Positions 1 through 7,328 of a DNA stretch of 10,720 nt are shown piece after piece (positions within the stretch are counted from its first letter, which is position 1; each line of letters starts with the position of its first letter). Below the pieces are notes generated by a model. That model was not told where the DNA came from and ran no database searches. It saw nothing but the letters and a program-made list of their open reading frames with translations. Source of the DNA: an uncultured Clostridia bacterium (lineage in GTDB: Bacteria > Bacillota_A > Clostridia > TANB77 > CAG-508). The position numbers and the translations under genes are program-made. The stretch covers positions 1 through 10,720 of the forward strand of contig CANPZA010000045.1 of NCBI GenBank assembly GCA_947588915.1, in the 5' to 3' direction.

Positions 1-63
1 GATAGGGATATAAATGTAGCAATAAATATAAGAAAAGAAGGAATGAAACTAGCAATAGCATGA
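1..63 (+). CDS. tnpB: TnpB RNA-guided endonuclease, C-terminal fragment (5' end outside window)
   Basis: The open frame runs from base 1 to a TGA at 61-63 and gives 20 residues, DRDINVAINI followed by RKEGMKLAIA. The D-R-D-x-N-x-A-x-N-I block is the conserved C-terminal end of TnpB, carrying the RuvC-III aspartate that completes the catalytic triad. What follows in the family is only a short tail, so this end looks intact rather than decayed. TnpB is a Cas12-like nuclease guided by an omega-RNA made from the element's own 3' end. It cuts the empty donor site and so helps retain the element. Only the C-terminus is visible, so activity cannot be judged. Confidence 0.85.
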   Translation, partial: DRDINVAINIRKEGMKLAIA

Positions 64-73
64 TAAATAAATA

Positions 74-169
74 GAACTGTGGGACACACGGAGATAGCTC
101 GTTTATGCTCAGCATATTAGTGTTGTCGAGCGAGAAGCTCCCACTTCTTAAGTGGTGGGAGTATGTCAC
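74..169 (+). ncRNA. Predicted omega-RNA (reRNA) scaffold at the element's right end
   Basis: The stretch after tnpB is less AT-rich than its surroundings and folds well. An outer stem GCTCG (97-101) pairs with CGAGC (127-131) and encloses ATGC/GCAT (105-108 with 112-115). A terminal hairpin pairs CTCCCAC (138-144) with GTGGGAG (155-161). TnpB elements transcribe this region, usually starting within the tnpB 3' end, as the guide RNA scaffold. The guide is the flanking sequence just past the element, here starting near 170. The 5' boundary is arbitrary, since the RNA may begin inside the coding sequence. Confidence 0.65.
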
Positions 170-198
170 TATAAATTATATAAGGAAAAATTAAATTC

Positions 199-227
199 TT
201 GTAAAAGATTATTAACTATGCTAAAAT
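199..227 (+). promoter_or_regulatory. Extended -10 sigma-A-type promoter for the GH2 gene
   Basis: TTGTAA (199-204) is separated by 17 bases from TAAAAT (222-227), with a TG at 219-220 one base before the -10 box (extended -10). It lies immediately downstream of the insertion element and about 30 bases before the start codon, so the GH2 gene appears to have its own promoter. A ribosome site AGGAG follows at 245-249, 7 bases before the ATG at 257. Confidence 0.6.
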
Positions 228-256
228 AATATAAAAAAATTAATAGGAGTTAAATA

Positions 257-2008
257 ATGATGAAATATATAAAAGATTATCCACGACCACAATTTATTAG
301 AGAGGATTGGGAAAACCTAAATGGAAAATGGAATTTTGTATTCGATGATAATAATGAAGGAGAAAGCAAAAAATATTATATAAATTTTCCAGTAAAAGAT
401 ACAATCAATGTTCCATTCACATATGAAACTAATTTAAGTGGTATTAATGATGAATCTATTCATTATATAGTATGGTATAACAAGAAAATAAATATTTGTA
501 AAAACAAACTAAAAGAAAAAGTAATATTACACTTTGAAGGAAGTGATTATATAACTAAAGTTTGGGTTAATGGGAATTATATAGGAGTTAATGAAGGTGG
601 ATATTCAAGATTTTCTTTTGAAATAGAGAAATTTATAAAAGAAGGAGAAAATGATATAACTGTAAGAGTCCAAGATTCATTATCCAAAGAGCAACCAAGA
701 GGAAAACAAAGATATAAAAAAGAAAGTTGGAAATGTTGGTATATACAAACAACTGGTATATGGAAAACGGTTTGGTTAGAATATGTACCAACGAATTATA
801 TAAAAAGAGTAAAAATAACTCCTGATTTAGATACAAAGACAATAAAATTAGAATATGATACCAATATTTTTGAGGAAGAACTTAAAAATAATGAATTTAT
901 CATTGAAACGCAAATTTCTTTTAAAGGAGAAATATTAAATAAAACGGAAACTTTATTAGAAAGTTCATATCATGAAAATGAAATACAAATTAATGTTATA
1001 AAAGAATGGTCTACAAAAATGCCAAATCTGTATGATATTACTTATAAATTATACTGTAATGGCAAAATAGTAGATATAGTATATTCTTATTTTGGTTTAA
1101 GAAAAATATCTATAAAAAATGGAAAAATATTTTTAAATAATGAAGAGTTATATTTAAAATTAGTACTAGATCAGGGATATTGGAAAGAATCACATTTAAC
1201 ACCAATAAGTGAAGATGCTATAATAAAAGATATAGATATTGTACTCAAATATGGATACAATGGAATTAGAAAACATCAAAAAATTGAAGATGAAAGATTT
1301 TTATATTGGTGTGATGTAAAAGGTGTGTTAGTTTGGAGTGAAATGGCAAACTGCTATGAGTTTAATGATAAATCAATACAGAACTTTACAAATCAATGGA
1401 TTAAAGTTGTAAATCAAAATTACAATCACCCATCAATAATTACTTGGGTACCAATAAATGAATCTTGGGGATTACCAAAAATTAAAGATGATCTAAAGCA
1501 ACAAAATTTTGCAAATAGTATATATTATTTGACTAAATCATTAGATAATACTAGACCTGTTATTTCTAATGATGGATGGGAACATACTATATCTGATATA
1601 ATAACTATTCACGATTATAAGCAAGAGGCAGAGCTATTAAATTTATTATATTCCAATGAAAATAATAATATAATTAATAATCTACAAGAATATAATTCTA
1701 AACATAAATTATTTGCTAAAGGATACAAATATGAAGGACAGCCAATTATTATGAGTGAATACGGTGGAATTGCGCTAGATTCTGAAGAAGGTTGGGGATA
1801 TGGAAAACAAGTAAGAGATGAGAATGAATTTATAGAAAGATTTATGTCGATAACAAATGTAATTAAAAATATCCCATATATTGTAGGGTATTGTTATACT
1901 CAGCTTACAGATGTTCAACAGGAGATTAATGGATTAGTTGATGAAAATAGAAATGAAAAATTTAGTGGTGAAATAATAGAAAAAATAAAGAAAATAAATA
2001 TGGAATAA
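257..2008 (+). CDS. Glycoside hydrolase family 2 protein (beta-galactosidase/beta-glucuronidase type)
   Basis: This 583-residue protein has the GH2 layout: an N-terminal jelly-roll sugar-binding domain (about 1-180, opening YPRPQFIREDW and LNGKWNF), an immunoglobulin-like domain (about 180-290) and a TIM-barrel catalytic domain (about 290-583). Barrel landmarks are VLDQGYW, GIRKHQK and LVWSEM. The acid/base glutamate is E402 in VPINESWG and the nucleophile is E501 in IIMSEYGG, so both catalytic carboxylates are present. No signal peptide is visible, so it should act in the cytoplasm on an imported disaccharide or glycoside. The substrate cannot be read from the sequence. GH2 covers beta-galactosidases, glucuronidases and mannosidases, and this short RKHQK-type subgroup is poorly characterised. 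The start at 257 is preferred over ATG 260 because AGGAG lies 7 bases upstream. It has no sugar transporter or regulator beside it in this window. Confidence 0.9.
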   Translation: MMKYIKDYPRPQFIREDWENLNGKWNFVFDDNNEGESKKYYINFPVKDTINVPFTYETNLSGINDESIHYIVWYNKKINICKNKLKEKVILHFEGSDYITKVWVNGNYIGVNEGGYSRFSFEIEKFIKEGENDITVRVQDSLSKEQPRGKQRYKKESWKCWYIQTTGIWKTVWLEYVPTNYIKRVKITPDLDTKTIKLEYDTNIFEEELKNNEFIIETQISFKGEILNKTETLLESSYHENEIQINVIKEWSTKMPNLYDITYKLYCNGKIVDIVYSYFGLRKISIKNGKIFLNNEELYLKLVLDQGYWKESHLTPISEDAIIKDIDIVLKYGYNGIRKHQKIEDERFLYWCDVKGVLVWSEMANCYEFNDKSIQNFTNQWIKVVNQNYNHPSIITWVPINESWGLPKIKDDLKQQNFANSIYYLTKSLDNTRPVISNDGWEHTISDIITIHDYKQEAELLNLLYSNENNNIINNLQEYNSKHKLFAKGYKYEGQPIIMSEYGGIALDSEEGWGYGKQVRDENEFIERFMSITNVIKNIPYIVGYCYTQLTDVQQEINGLVDENRNEKFSGEIIEKIKKINME

Positions 2009-2274
2009 GATGCAATATAAAAATTAATGATCAATTATATATTAAAATAAGATAATCAATAATATATAACAATTAGAAAGCATCCATATGAATAGACATA
2101 GTAAAAAATGCAAAAGAATTTGATGATAAATTTCAGACAAAAAATAATAAAAAAGATTGTATGACAATAGAAAGAATAAAGTATTAAAGAATGATATTGT
2201 AATAGATGTAAGTATAAATATTATGCGAACATTTAAATAAATGAGAAAATACTTTAAAAATTTCTATCAAAAGT

Positions 2275-2302
2275 TTGACCTACAAAAAAATTATGCTATC
2301 TT
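2275..2302 (+). promoter_or_regulatory. Candidate promoter P1 for the racemase-like/DUF1189/ftsH operon
   Basis: TTGACC (2275-2280) lies 16 bases before TATCTT (2297-2302), with TG at 2294-2295 forming an extended -10. It is about 110 bases upstream of the first gene, so a transcript from here would have a leader of roughly 100 bases. The -35 box is close to consensus and the -10 box is weaker. Confidence 0.45.
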
Positions 2303-2317
2303 AAATATTCTCTATAC

Positions 2318-2346
2318 TTGTAAAATTAAAAAAAATAGTGTAAAAT
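2318..2346 (+). promoter_or_regulatory. Candidate promoter P2 for the same operon
   Basis: TTGTAA (2318-2323) is followed after 17 bases by TAAAAT (2341-2346). A further TATAAT occurs at 2352-2357. The -35 and -10 boxes match those of the GH2 promoter (TTGTAA, 17 bases, TAAAAT), but the TG extension is not correctly spaced. In such AT-rich DNA, -10-like hexamers are frequent by chance, so P1 and P2 cannot be ranked with certainty. Confidence 0.4.
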
Positions 2347-2409
2347 AACAATATAATGTGAATAATTATAAAAGTAGTTATAACTTGACTATAGAAGAAG
2401 GTTAGATAA

Positions 2410-3432
2410 TTGAATACATTAGTAATTAAAAAAGAGGATTTAAGATATAATATAAAGCAGATAAAAGATGCAGTAGAAAAATTAGGAAAAGATGACAAAG
2501 GAAATTGTACTAAAATAATGGCCATTGTAAAAGAAAATGGATATGGATTAGGTTTAGTAGAATATGTAAAATTTTTATCTGAAAATGGAATTTCTTTTTT
2601 TGCTGTAGAAAAAATAGAAGAAGCAATAAATTTAAGAGAATCTGGAATAAAAGAAGAAATTTTAATACTAGAACAATATGCAATAAAAGAAAATATAGAA
2701 ACACTAGTAAATAACAATATAATTATAACATTAGGTTCAAAAGAAGATATACAAATAGCAGATAAAATAGGTCAAGAAAGAAAAAAGAAAGTTAAAGCAT
2801 ATTTAGAAATAGACACAGGGATTGGACTACATGGATTTGCATATGACAAAAGAGATGAAATGATAGAATCTTTAAAAAATATGACAAACATAAAAATAGA
2901 AGGAACATTTTCGAGGTTTGTTGATAGCTCACAAAATGATAAATTTACGAAGATACAGTTTCAAAGGTTTATAGATGTAATTGAAGTCTTAAAAATGAAT
3001 AAAATAGAAACAGGCTTGCTTAATATATGTGATCAAACAGCATTTTTTAGATTTTCCAATATGAATTTAAATATTGTAAGGATTGATGAAGCTTTTTTAG
3101 GTAGAACGACAACTGTAAGTCCAATATTATTAAGAAAAGTTTTAACATTAGAAACTAAAATATCAGAAATAAGGAAAATACAAAAAGGATTTTATATAGG
3201 AAAAAGCAAATTAAAAAAAGACATAAGAATTGCTATAATTCCATATAGCTGTTCAAATCTTCCAAAGCAAAAATATATTTTAATTAATAAAAGCAAATGT
3301 AGAATTTTAGGTAAGGTTGAAAACAATATGATTTGTGATATTGAAAAAAATGATATCAAAGTAGGAGAAAAAGTTTTATTGCCAATAGATTTTAATTGTA
3401 TCGATAAAGATATAAGAAGGGAGTATAGATAA
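2410..3432 (+). CDS. Alanine-racemase-like PLP protein (fold type III) with degenerate C-terminal catalytic residues
   Basis: The 340-residue protein starts at a TTG, 8 bases after AAGAAGG. The N-terminal barrel matches alanine racemase: MAIVKENGYG carries the PLP lysine K41 and stacking Y45. LEIDTGIGLHGF corresponds to the family's 'DTGMHRLGF' segment, and R224 in NIVRIDEAFLGR is the arginine that contacts the pyridine nitrogen. The C-terminal half departs from the family. Where racemases have PIGYADG, with the second catalytic base Tyr, this protein has PYSCSN, with C281 in the Tyr position. The usual CMDQ segment is replaced by a shortened VENNM (303-307), and the region before the terminal RxPREY-like end (here IRREYR) is shortened. 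It could be a racemase with altered chemistry, a different PLP enzyme or a non-catalytic homolog. It overlaps the next gene by one base (TAATG). Confidence 0.8.
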   Translation: MNTLVIKKEDLRYNIKQIKDAVEKLGKDDKGNCTKIMAIVKENGYGLGLVEYVKFLSENGISFFAVEKIEEAINLRESGIKEEILILEQYAIKENIETLVNNNIIITLGSKEDIQIADKIGQERKKKVKAYLEIDTGIGLHGFAYDKRDEMIESLKNMTNIKIEGTFSRFVDSSQNDKFTKIQFQRFIDVIEVLKMNKIETGLLNICDQTAFFRFSNMNLNIVRIDEAFLGRTTTVSPILLRKVLTLETKISEIRKIQKGFYIGKSKLKKDIRIAIIPYSCSNLPKQKYILINKSKCRILGKVENNMICDIEKNDIKVGEKVLLPIDFNCIDKDIRREYR

Positions 3433-4517
3433 TGGAAGAACAAAAAAATGAAACTATGAAAAAGGGATTTTTTAATAAAGTATGGGATTCTATAGTAAAA
3501 ATAGAAAAATATCCAGGATTAGCAGCACAAGGGTTAGGGAAGGCATTTATCTATATATGTAAATTAGTAGCAATTCTTGCAATTGTCATTTGTTTAGGAA
3601 TAATGTATCAAACATACCAAATGATTCAAGAAGGAACCAATTATCTTCAAAATCAATTTCCAGACTTTTCATACAAAGATGGAACTTTAGATGTTTCATC
3701 TGAAGACAGAATCACTATATCAGAAAATGACTCATATGTTGGAAAAACTATTATTGACACTAAAACTCAAGATGAGCAAACAATAAATTCTTATATAAAT
3801 GAAATTGAACAATCGGGAAATGGTCTTATTGTTCTAAAAGATAGAGTTATATTAAAAAATAATTCGATATCAGGAACTATAACCTATAATTATAATGAAA
3901 TCTTGGGACAAATGGAAATAACTGAATTCACGAAACAAACAGTTATAGATTATGCAAATAGTACTCAAGTCATAAGTTTGTATGTAAGTATTTTTATAAC
4001 AATATTTATATATAGTTTTATTATGTATTTATTAACAACTTTATCAAATGCAGTATTCTTAAGCGTATTTGGATTTTTAGCAACATGGATAGCAAAAATC
4101 AAAATGAGATTTGTAGCAATATTTAATATGTCAATATATGCACTAACTCTATCTACATTGTTGGATATACTATATATAGCAGTCAACATATTTATAAACT
4201 TTAATATTGAGTATTTCCAAGTTATGTATATAGCAGTAGCAGCAATCTATTTAGTAGCAGCAATATTTATACTAAAATCAGAACTTATAAAACAGCAACT
4301 TGAATTAATAAAAATTGCTGAGGCACAAGAAATTATAAAAAAAGAATTAGAACAAAAAGAACAAGAAGAAAAACAAAAAAAGGAAAAGGAAGATACATTA
4401 AAGAAAGATAAAAAGCAAGAAAAAGAAGAAAAAGAGAAAAAAGAAAAAAAGAAACAAAATAAAGATGAAGAAAAAGATAATAATTTAGGAGAAACACCAG
4501 AAGGCTCTAATGCTTAG
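3432..4517 (+). CDS. DUF1189-family membrane protein with long Lys/Glu-rich cytoplasmic tail
   Basis: This 361-residue protein resembles the DUF1189 family, whose function is unknown. A short cytoplasmic N-terminus contains the LAAQGLGKAFIYI motif just before the first membrane segment (about 39-58). An outside domain of about 115 residues follows (60-175, rich in Ser, Thr, Asp and Glu). Then come four more membrane segments near 179-203, 205-222, 229-252 and 260-281. The last 75 or so residues are almost entirely Lys, Glu and Gln and should form a highly charged helix or coiled coil in the cytoplasm. It starts at the ATG overlapping the previous stop, behind AAGGGAG (3417-3423), and lies 29 bases before ftsH. 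Co-transcription with the FtsH membrane protease suggests a link to envelope proteins, but this is inference from position only. Confidence 0.75.
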   Translation: MEEQKNETMKKGFFNKVWDSIVKIEKYPGLAAQGLGKAFIYICKLVAILAIVICLGIMYQTYQMIQEGTNYLQNQFPDFSYKDGTLDVSSEDRITISENDSYVGKTIIDTKTQDEQTINSYINEIEQSGNGLIVLKDRVILKNNSISGTITYNYNEILGQMEITEFTKQTVIDYANSTQVISLYVSIFITIFIYSFIMYLLTTLSNAVFLSVFGFLATWIAKIKMRFVAIFNMSIYALTLSTLLDILYIAVNIFINFNIEYFQVMYIAVAAIYLVAAIFILKSELIKQQLELIKIAEAQEIIKKELEQKEQEEKQKKEKEDTLKKDKKQEKEEKEKKEKKKQNKDEEKDNNLGETPEGSNA

Positions 4518-4530
4518 ACAAAATAAAAAC

Positions 4531-4537
4531 AGGAGGT
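4531..4537 (+). promoter_or_regulatory. Strong ribosome binding site for ftsH
   Basis: AGGAGGT is a full match to the 16S anti-Shine-Dalgarno sequence, 9 bases before the ATG at 4547. It lies in the 29-base gap after the DUF1189 gene and supports translation of ftsH from a shared transcript. Confidence 0.85.
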
Positions 4538-4546
4538 AAATATAAT

Positions 4547-6349
4547 ATGAGTTCAAAAAAGGACAAACCAAAAGACAAAAAGGAAGAAACAAAATTATGG
4601 ATATTATTAATATCTATAATATTATTAATAGCATTAATAACAGGATTAGTTGTATTTTATATAAACAACAAAGATAAAGAAGATGAAAAAACTTTAGCAT
4701 ATACAGACTTAATAAAGGAATTATCTTATGGAAATATAGAAAAAATAGAAATGACAGTTGGAAGTACAACAGTAAAAGTTAAACAAAAAGATATAGAAGA
4801 AGAAAAAACATCAATTGTTCCAAATACAGAAAGTTTTATGGAATTAATACAAGCAAAAGTAGCAGAGGGAAATGAATTAGAATTAATACAAAAACCAAAA
4901 AACTTTTTTTCACAAATACCATCTTTTATTATATCATTTTTACCAACCTTAATAATGCTTGCATTATTTATTATGATATTTAAAATGCAAGGATTAGGAG
5001 AAAAAGGAAAAGTATATGATGATACTGAAAGAAAAACAAAAGTAAAATTTGATGATGTAGCAGGATTAGATGAAGAAAAAGAAGAACTAGTAGAAATAGT
5101 AGAATTTCTAAAAAAACCAGAAAAATTTACAAAAATGGGAGCAAAAATTCCAAAAGGTGTTTTATTATATGGAAAACCTGGAACAGGAAAAACATTAATT
5201 GCAAAGGCAATAGCAGGAGAAGCAGATGTACCATTTATTTCAATGAGTGGGTCTGAATTTATTGAAATGTTTGCAGGACTAGGAGCATCTCGTGTTAGAA
5301 AATTATTTGAAAAGGCAAGAAAATTATCACCATGTATAGTGTTTATTGATGAAATTGATGCAATTGGTTCAAGAAGAACATCAAATAGTGGAGCAGAAAC
5401 TGAAAATAATCAAACATTAAATCAATTACTAGTAGAAATGGATGGATTTAGTTCTGAGGAAACAATTATAGTACTAGCTGCTACCAATAGACCAGAAATG
5501 TTAGATAAAGCGCTATTAAGACCTGGAAGATTTGATAGACAAGTCACAATACCTACACCAGATTTAAAAGGAAGATTAGAAATATTAAAAATTCATAGTA
5601 AAGACAAGAGAATATCAGATAATGTAAATTTAGAAAGTATAGCAGAAGATACAGCAGGATTTACAGGAGCAGAACTTGCAAATATCTTAAATGAAGCAGC
5701 GATAATTGCAACAAAGATGAAACATGAAGATATAGAAAAAGAAGATATAGAAGAAGCAGTAAAAAAAGTAACAGTAGGACTAGAAAAAAGAGCAAGAGTA
5801 ATATCAGAAAAAGATAAAAAACTTACAGCTTATCATGAAGCAGGACATGCTGTTGTAAGTAAATATTTGCCAACACAAACAGATGTAAAAGAAGTATCTA
5901 TAATCCCAAGAGGTGTTGCAGGTGGATATACAATGTACAAATCTGATGAAGATAAATATTATGTATCAAAAACAGAAATGGAGGAAAAATTAATTGCTTT
6001 ACTTGGTGGTAGAGCAGCAGAAAAATTAGTATTAGATGATATATCAACAGGAGCAAGTAATGATATAGAAGTCGCAACTAAAATTGCAAGAGATATGGTA
6101 ACAAAATATGGAATGAGTGATACTTTAGGTCCAATTGATTTTCAGGGAAAAGAGCCATATGAAATGCAAATGTTTGGAGAAAATATAGGAGATAAAATAG
6201 GACAAGAAGTAAAAACATTAATAGATACAGCATATAAAAATGCACAAGAATTGTTAAGGAAACATAGAGATAAATTAGATAATATAGCAGAAACTTTATT
6301 GCAAAAAGAAAAAATAAATGAAGAAGATTTTAAAAAGTTTTTTGAGTGA
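4547..6349 (+). CDS. ftsH: ATP-dependent zinc metalloprotease FtsH
   Basis: This membrane-anchored AAA+ protease forms hexamers that extract and degrade membrane and regulatory proteins. The 600 residues show two N-terminal membrane helices (about 17-38 and 124-146) flanking a small outside domain. The AAA module has Walker A GKPGTGKT (209-216), Walker B IDEID (267-271) and the second region of homology with arginines R325 and R328 in LRPGRFDRQ. The metalloprotease has H430-E-A-G-H434 and the third zinc ligand D506 in TGASND. All catalytic residues are present, so it should be active. Two small departures stand out: Walker A has Lys where GPPGTGKT is usual, and the pore loop reads F242-A-G where F-V-G is usual. 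It appears to be the last gene of the operon and is followed directly by a hairpin that overlaps its stop codon. Confidence 0.97.
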   Translation: MSSKKDKPKDKKEETKLWILLISIILLIALITGLVVFYINNKDKEDEKTLAYTDLIKELSYGNIEKIEMTVGSTTVKVKQKDIEEEKTSIVPNTESFMELIQAKVAEGNELELIQKPKNFFSQIPSFIISFLPTLIMLALFIMIFKMQGLGEKGKVYDDTERKTKVKFDDVAGLDEEKEELVEIVEFLKKPEKFTKMGAKIPKGVLLYGKPGTGKTLIAKAIAGEADVPFISMSGSEFIEMFAGLGASRVRKLFEKARKLSPCIVFIDEIDAIGSRRTSNSGAETENNQTLNQLLVEMDGFSSEETIIVLAATNRPEMLDKALLRPGRFDRQVTIPTPDLKGRLEILKIHSKDKRISDNVNLESIAEDTAGFTGAELANILNEAAIIATKMKHEDIEKEDIEEAVKKVTVGLEKRARVISEKDKKLTAYHEAGHAVVSKYLPTQTDVKEVSIIPRGVAGGYTMYKSDEDKYYVSKTEMEEKLIALLGGRAAEKLVLDDISTGASNDIEVATKIARDMVTKYGMSDTLGPIDFQGKEPYEMQMFGENIGDKIGQEVKTLIDTAYKNAQELLRKHRDKLDNIAETLLQKEKINEEDFKKFFE

Positions 6350-6384
6350 GGGATTTAGGGATGTTCTTAAAATCCCTCTTATTT
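6348..6384 (+). terminator. Candidate intrinsic terminator after ftsH
   Basis: GAGGGATTT (6348-6356, beginning inside the TGA stop) pairs with AAATCCCTC (6370-6378), with a 13-base loop, followed by TTATTT. The stem is 9 bp and the T-tract is interrupted, so termination may be partial. The same bases can form a competing long-range stem with 6433-6448. Confidence 0.5.
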
Positions 6385-6461
6385 AAAGATAATTTATTTC
6401 ATTATACGAAAAAATTATAAAAAGGGATTTAAAGGGATTTTAAGAACACACCTAAAATCCC
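6348..6461. repeat. Palindromic repeat cluster between ftsH and prmC
   Basis: Several nested inverted repeats fill this spacer. A perfect 16-base arm, TGTTCTTAAAATCCCT (6362-6377), has its exact reverse complement at 6433-6448. The outer arms GGGATTTAGG (6350-6359) and CCTAAAATCCC (6451-6461) are complementary apart from one unpaired base, so the whole block is nearly a single long palindrome around an AT-rich centre. Each half also folds alone: 6348-6356 with 6370-6378, and GGGATTTT (6434-6441) with AAAATCCC (6454-6461). The unit GGGATTT or its complement occurs five times, including a direct 10-base repeat AAAGGGATTT at 6421-6440. It could be a small non-autonomous mobile repeat, a bidirectional terminator pair or an attenuator before prmC. 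No coding potential was seen. Confidence 0.8.
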
Positions 6462-6471
6462 GGAAAGAAGT

Positions 6472-7327
6472 ATGTATATGACAATAAAAGAAGCAATTAA
6501 TAAAGCTACAATTCAGCTAAAAATAAAAAAAATAGATAGTCCTAGTTTGAAAGCAAGATTACTTATGCAATTTGTATTAGATAAACCAAGACAATATATA
6601 ATAGTAAATGATGATGAAAATTTGACAAGTAACCAAAAAGAAAAATATTTTAAAATGGTTAACAAATTAATTAAAGGTATTCCGCTTCAACATATTACAC
6701 ATATGCAAGAATTTATGAAAATGAATTTTTATGTGAATGGAAATGTATTAATACCTAGACCAGATACTGAGATTTTAGTAGAAGAAGTAATTAAATTATC
6801 AAAAAAAATAAATGCAAAAAAAATATTGGATTTATGTACACGGAAGTGGAGCAATTGCTATATCACTTGCAAAATATATAGAAAATAGTGAAATAACAGC
6901 AACAGATATAAGCCAAGAAGCCTTGAAAGTGGCTGAATTTAATGCAAAGAAAAATGGAGTAAATGATAGAATAGTATTTTTAGAATCAGATTTATTTGAA
7001 ACTTTACCAAAAGAAAAATATGATATTATAGTATCAAATCCACCATATATAAAAAAAGGAATAATAAAAACACTAGATATAGAGGTACAAAAAGAACCAA
7101 TACTTGCTTTAAATGGAGGAGATGATGGGTTAAATTTTTATAGAAAGATTATTAATCAATCTTATGAATTTTTAAAATATAATGGATATCTAGCATTAGA
7201 AATTGGCTATGACCAGAAAATAGATGTAATGAAACTGATTGAAAATGAACAAAGATATATAAATACATATTGCAAAAAGGATCTATATGGAAATGATAGA
7301 GTGATTATAACAAAGGTAGGTGATTAA
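6472..7327 (+). pseudogene. prmC: Release factor glutamine methyltransferase PrmC, frameshifted by one extra base
   Basis: PrmC methylates the glutamine of the GGQ motif in release factors RF1 and RF2 with S-adenosylmethionine. Two overlapping frames together encode a full-length protein of about 284 residues. The first frame (6472-6840) gives the helical N-domain, the IPRPDTEILVEE motif and the SAM-binding start ILDLCT (T123). The second frame continues exactly with GSGAIAISLAKY from 6842, then the NPPY active-site motif (7037-7048) and the usual C-terminus. One surplus base at or beside C6841 (ACA-C-GGA) breaks the reading frame inside DLCTGSG. Without repair, the first frame ends at 6888 after 138 residues and would be inactive. 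An assembly or sequencing error, a true mutation or recoding are all possible. A start at ATG 6478 (MTIKEA) is equally plausible. It is followed at once by whiA. Confidence 0.88.
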
Positions 7328-7328
7328 A

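Larger units (their letters stand above)
1..169 (+). mobile_element. Right end of an IS200/IS605-family (TnpB-carrying) insertion element
   Basis: The window opens inside an IS200/IS605-type element. The tnpB C-terminus is followed by about 100 bases of structured non-coding sequence ending in a CTCCCAC/GTGGGAG hairpin (138-144 with 155-161) and the terminal GTATGTCAC. That hairpin type marks the right end recognised by the single-strand TnpA transposase in this family. The exact last base is inferred from resemblance to other elements and could be off by a few bases. The left end, the target-adjacent motif and any tnpA lie upstream of the window, so it cannot be told whether the element is autonomous. 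Confidence 0.8.
2009..2409. other. AT-rich intergenic region, no convincing gene
   Basis: This 401-base gap separates the GH2 gene from the racemase-like gene. It has no strong GC hairpin, so no clear terminator for the GH2 gene is visible. There is only an all-A/T dyad, TTATATATT (2035-2043) with AATATATAA (2061-2069). A short open frame (2092-2187, stop TAA) reads in part EFDDKFQTKNNKKDC then MTIERIKY. It has no start codon at its beginning and no ribosome site and is not recognised, so it may be a decayed fragment. The distal part holds two promoter-like sequences listed separately. Confidence 0.6.

Noticed and set aside
633..842. Antisense open frame inside the GH2 gene
   Set aside because: It lies wholly within a well-supported gene, is built of Leu/Phe/Ile from A-rich sense codons, and has no ribosome site.
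2035..2069. A/T-only dyad as a terminator for the GH2 gene
   Set aside because: The stem has no G/C pair and no T-tract follows, so it is too weak to call.
2301..2717. Antisense open frame of 138 codons over the start of the racemase-like gene
   Set aside because: The composition is that of a reverse-strand shadow of AT-rich coding DNA, and no motif or start signal was seen.
3192..3443. Antisense open frame across the racemase-like/DUF1189 junction
   Set aside because: It is a shadow of two overlapping sense genes with clear starts and family features.
3965..4189. Antisense open frame within the DUF1189 gene
   Set aside because: It only mirrors codons of the sense membrane helices, with no independent support.
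6385..6420. Promoter for prmC between ftsH and prmC
   Set aside because: TATAAA-like boxes are present, but no -35 box at proper spacing was found.
6801..6823. Poly-A runs as the cause of the prmC frame change by slippage
   Set aside because: A shift at these runs would replace ILDLCT by WIYVH and destroy the SAM motif. The frames join correctly only at about 6841.
7320..7328. GTG at 7320 as the whiA start
   Set aside because: The ATG at 7329 gives the conserved MSFSS start and better spacing from the ribosome site.
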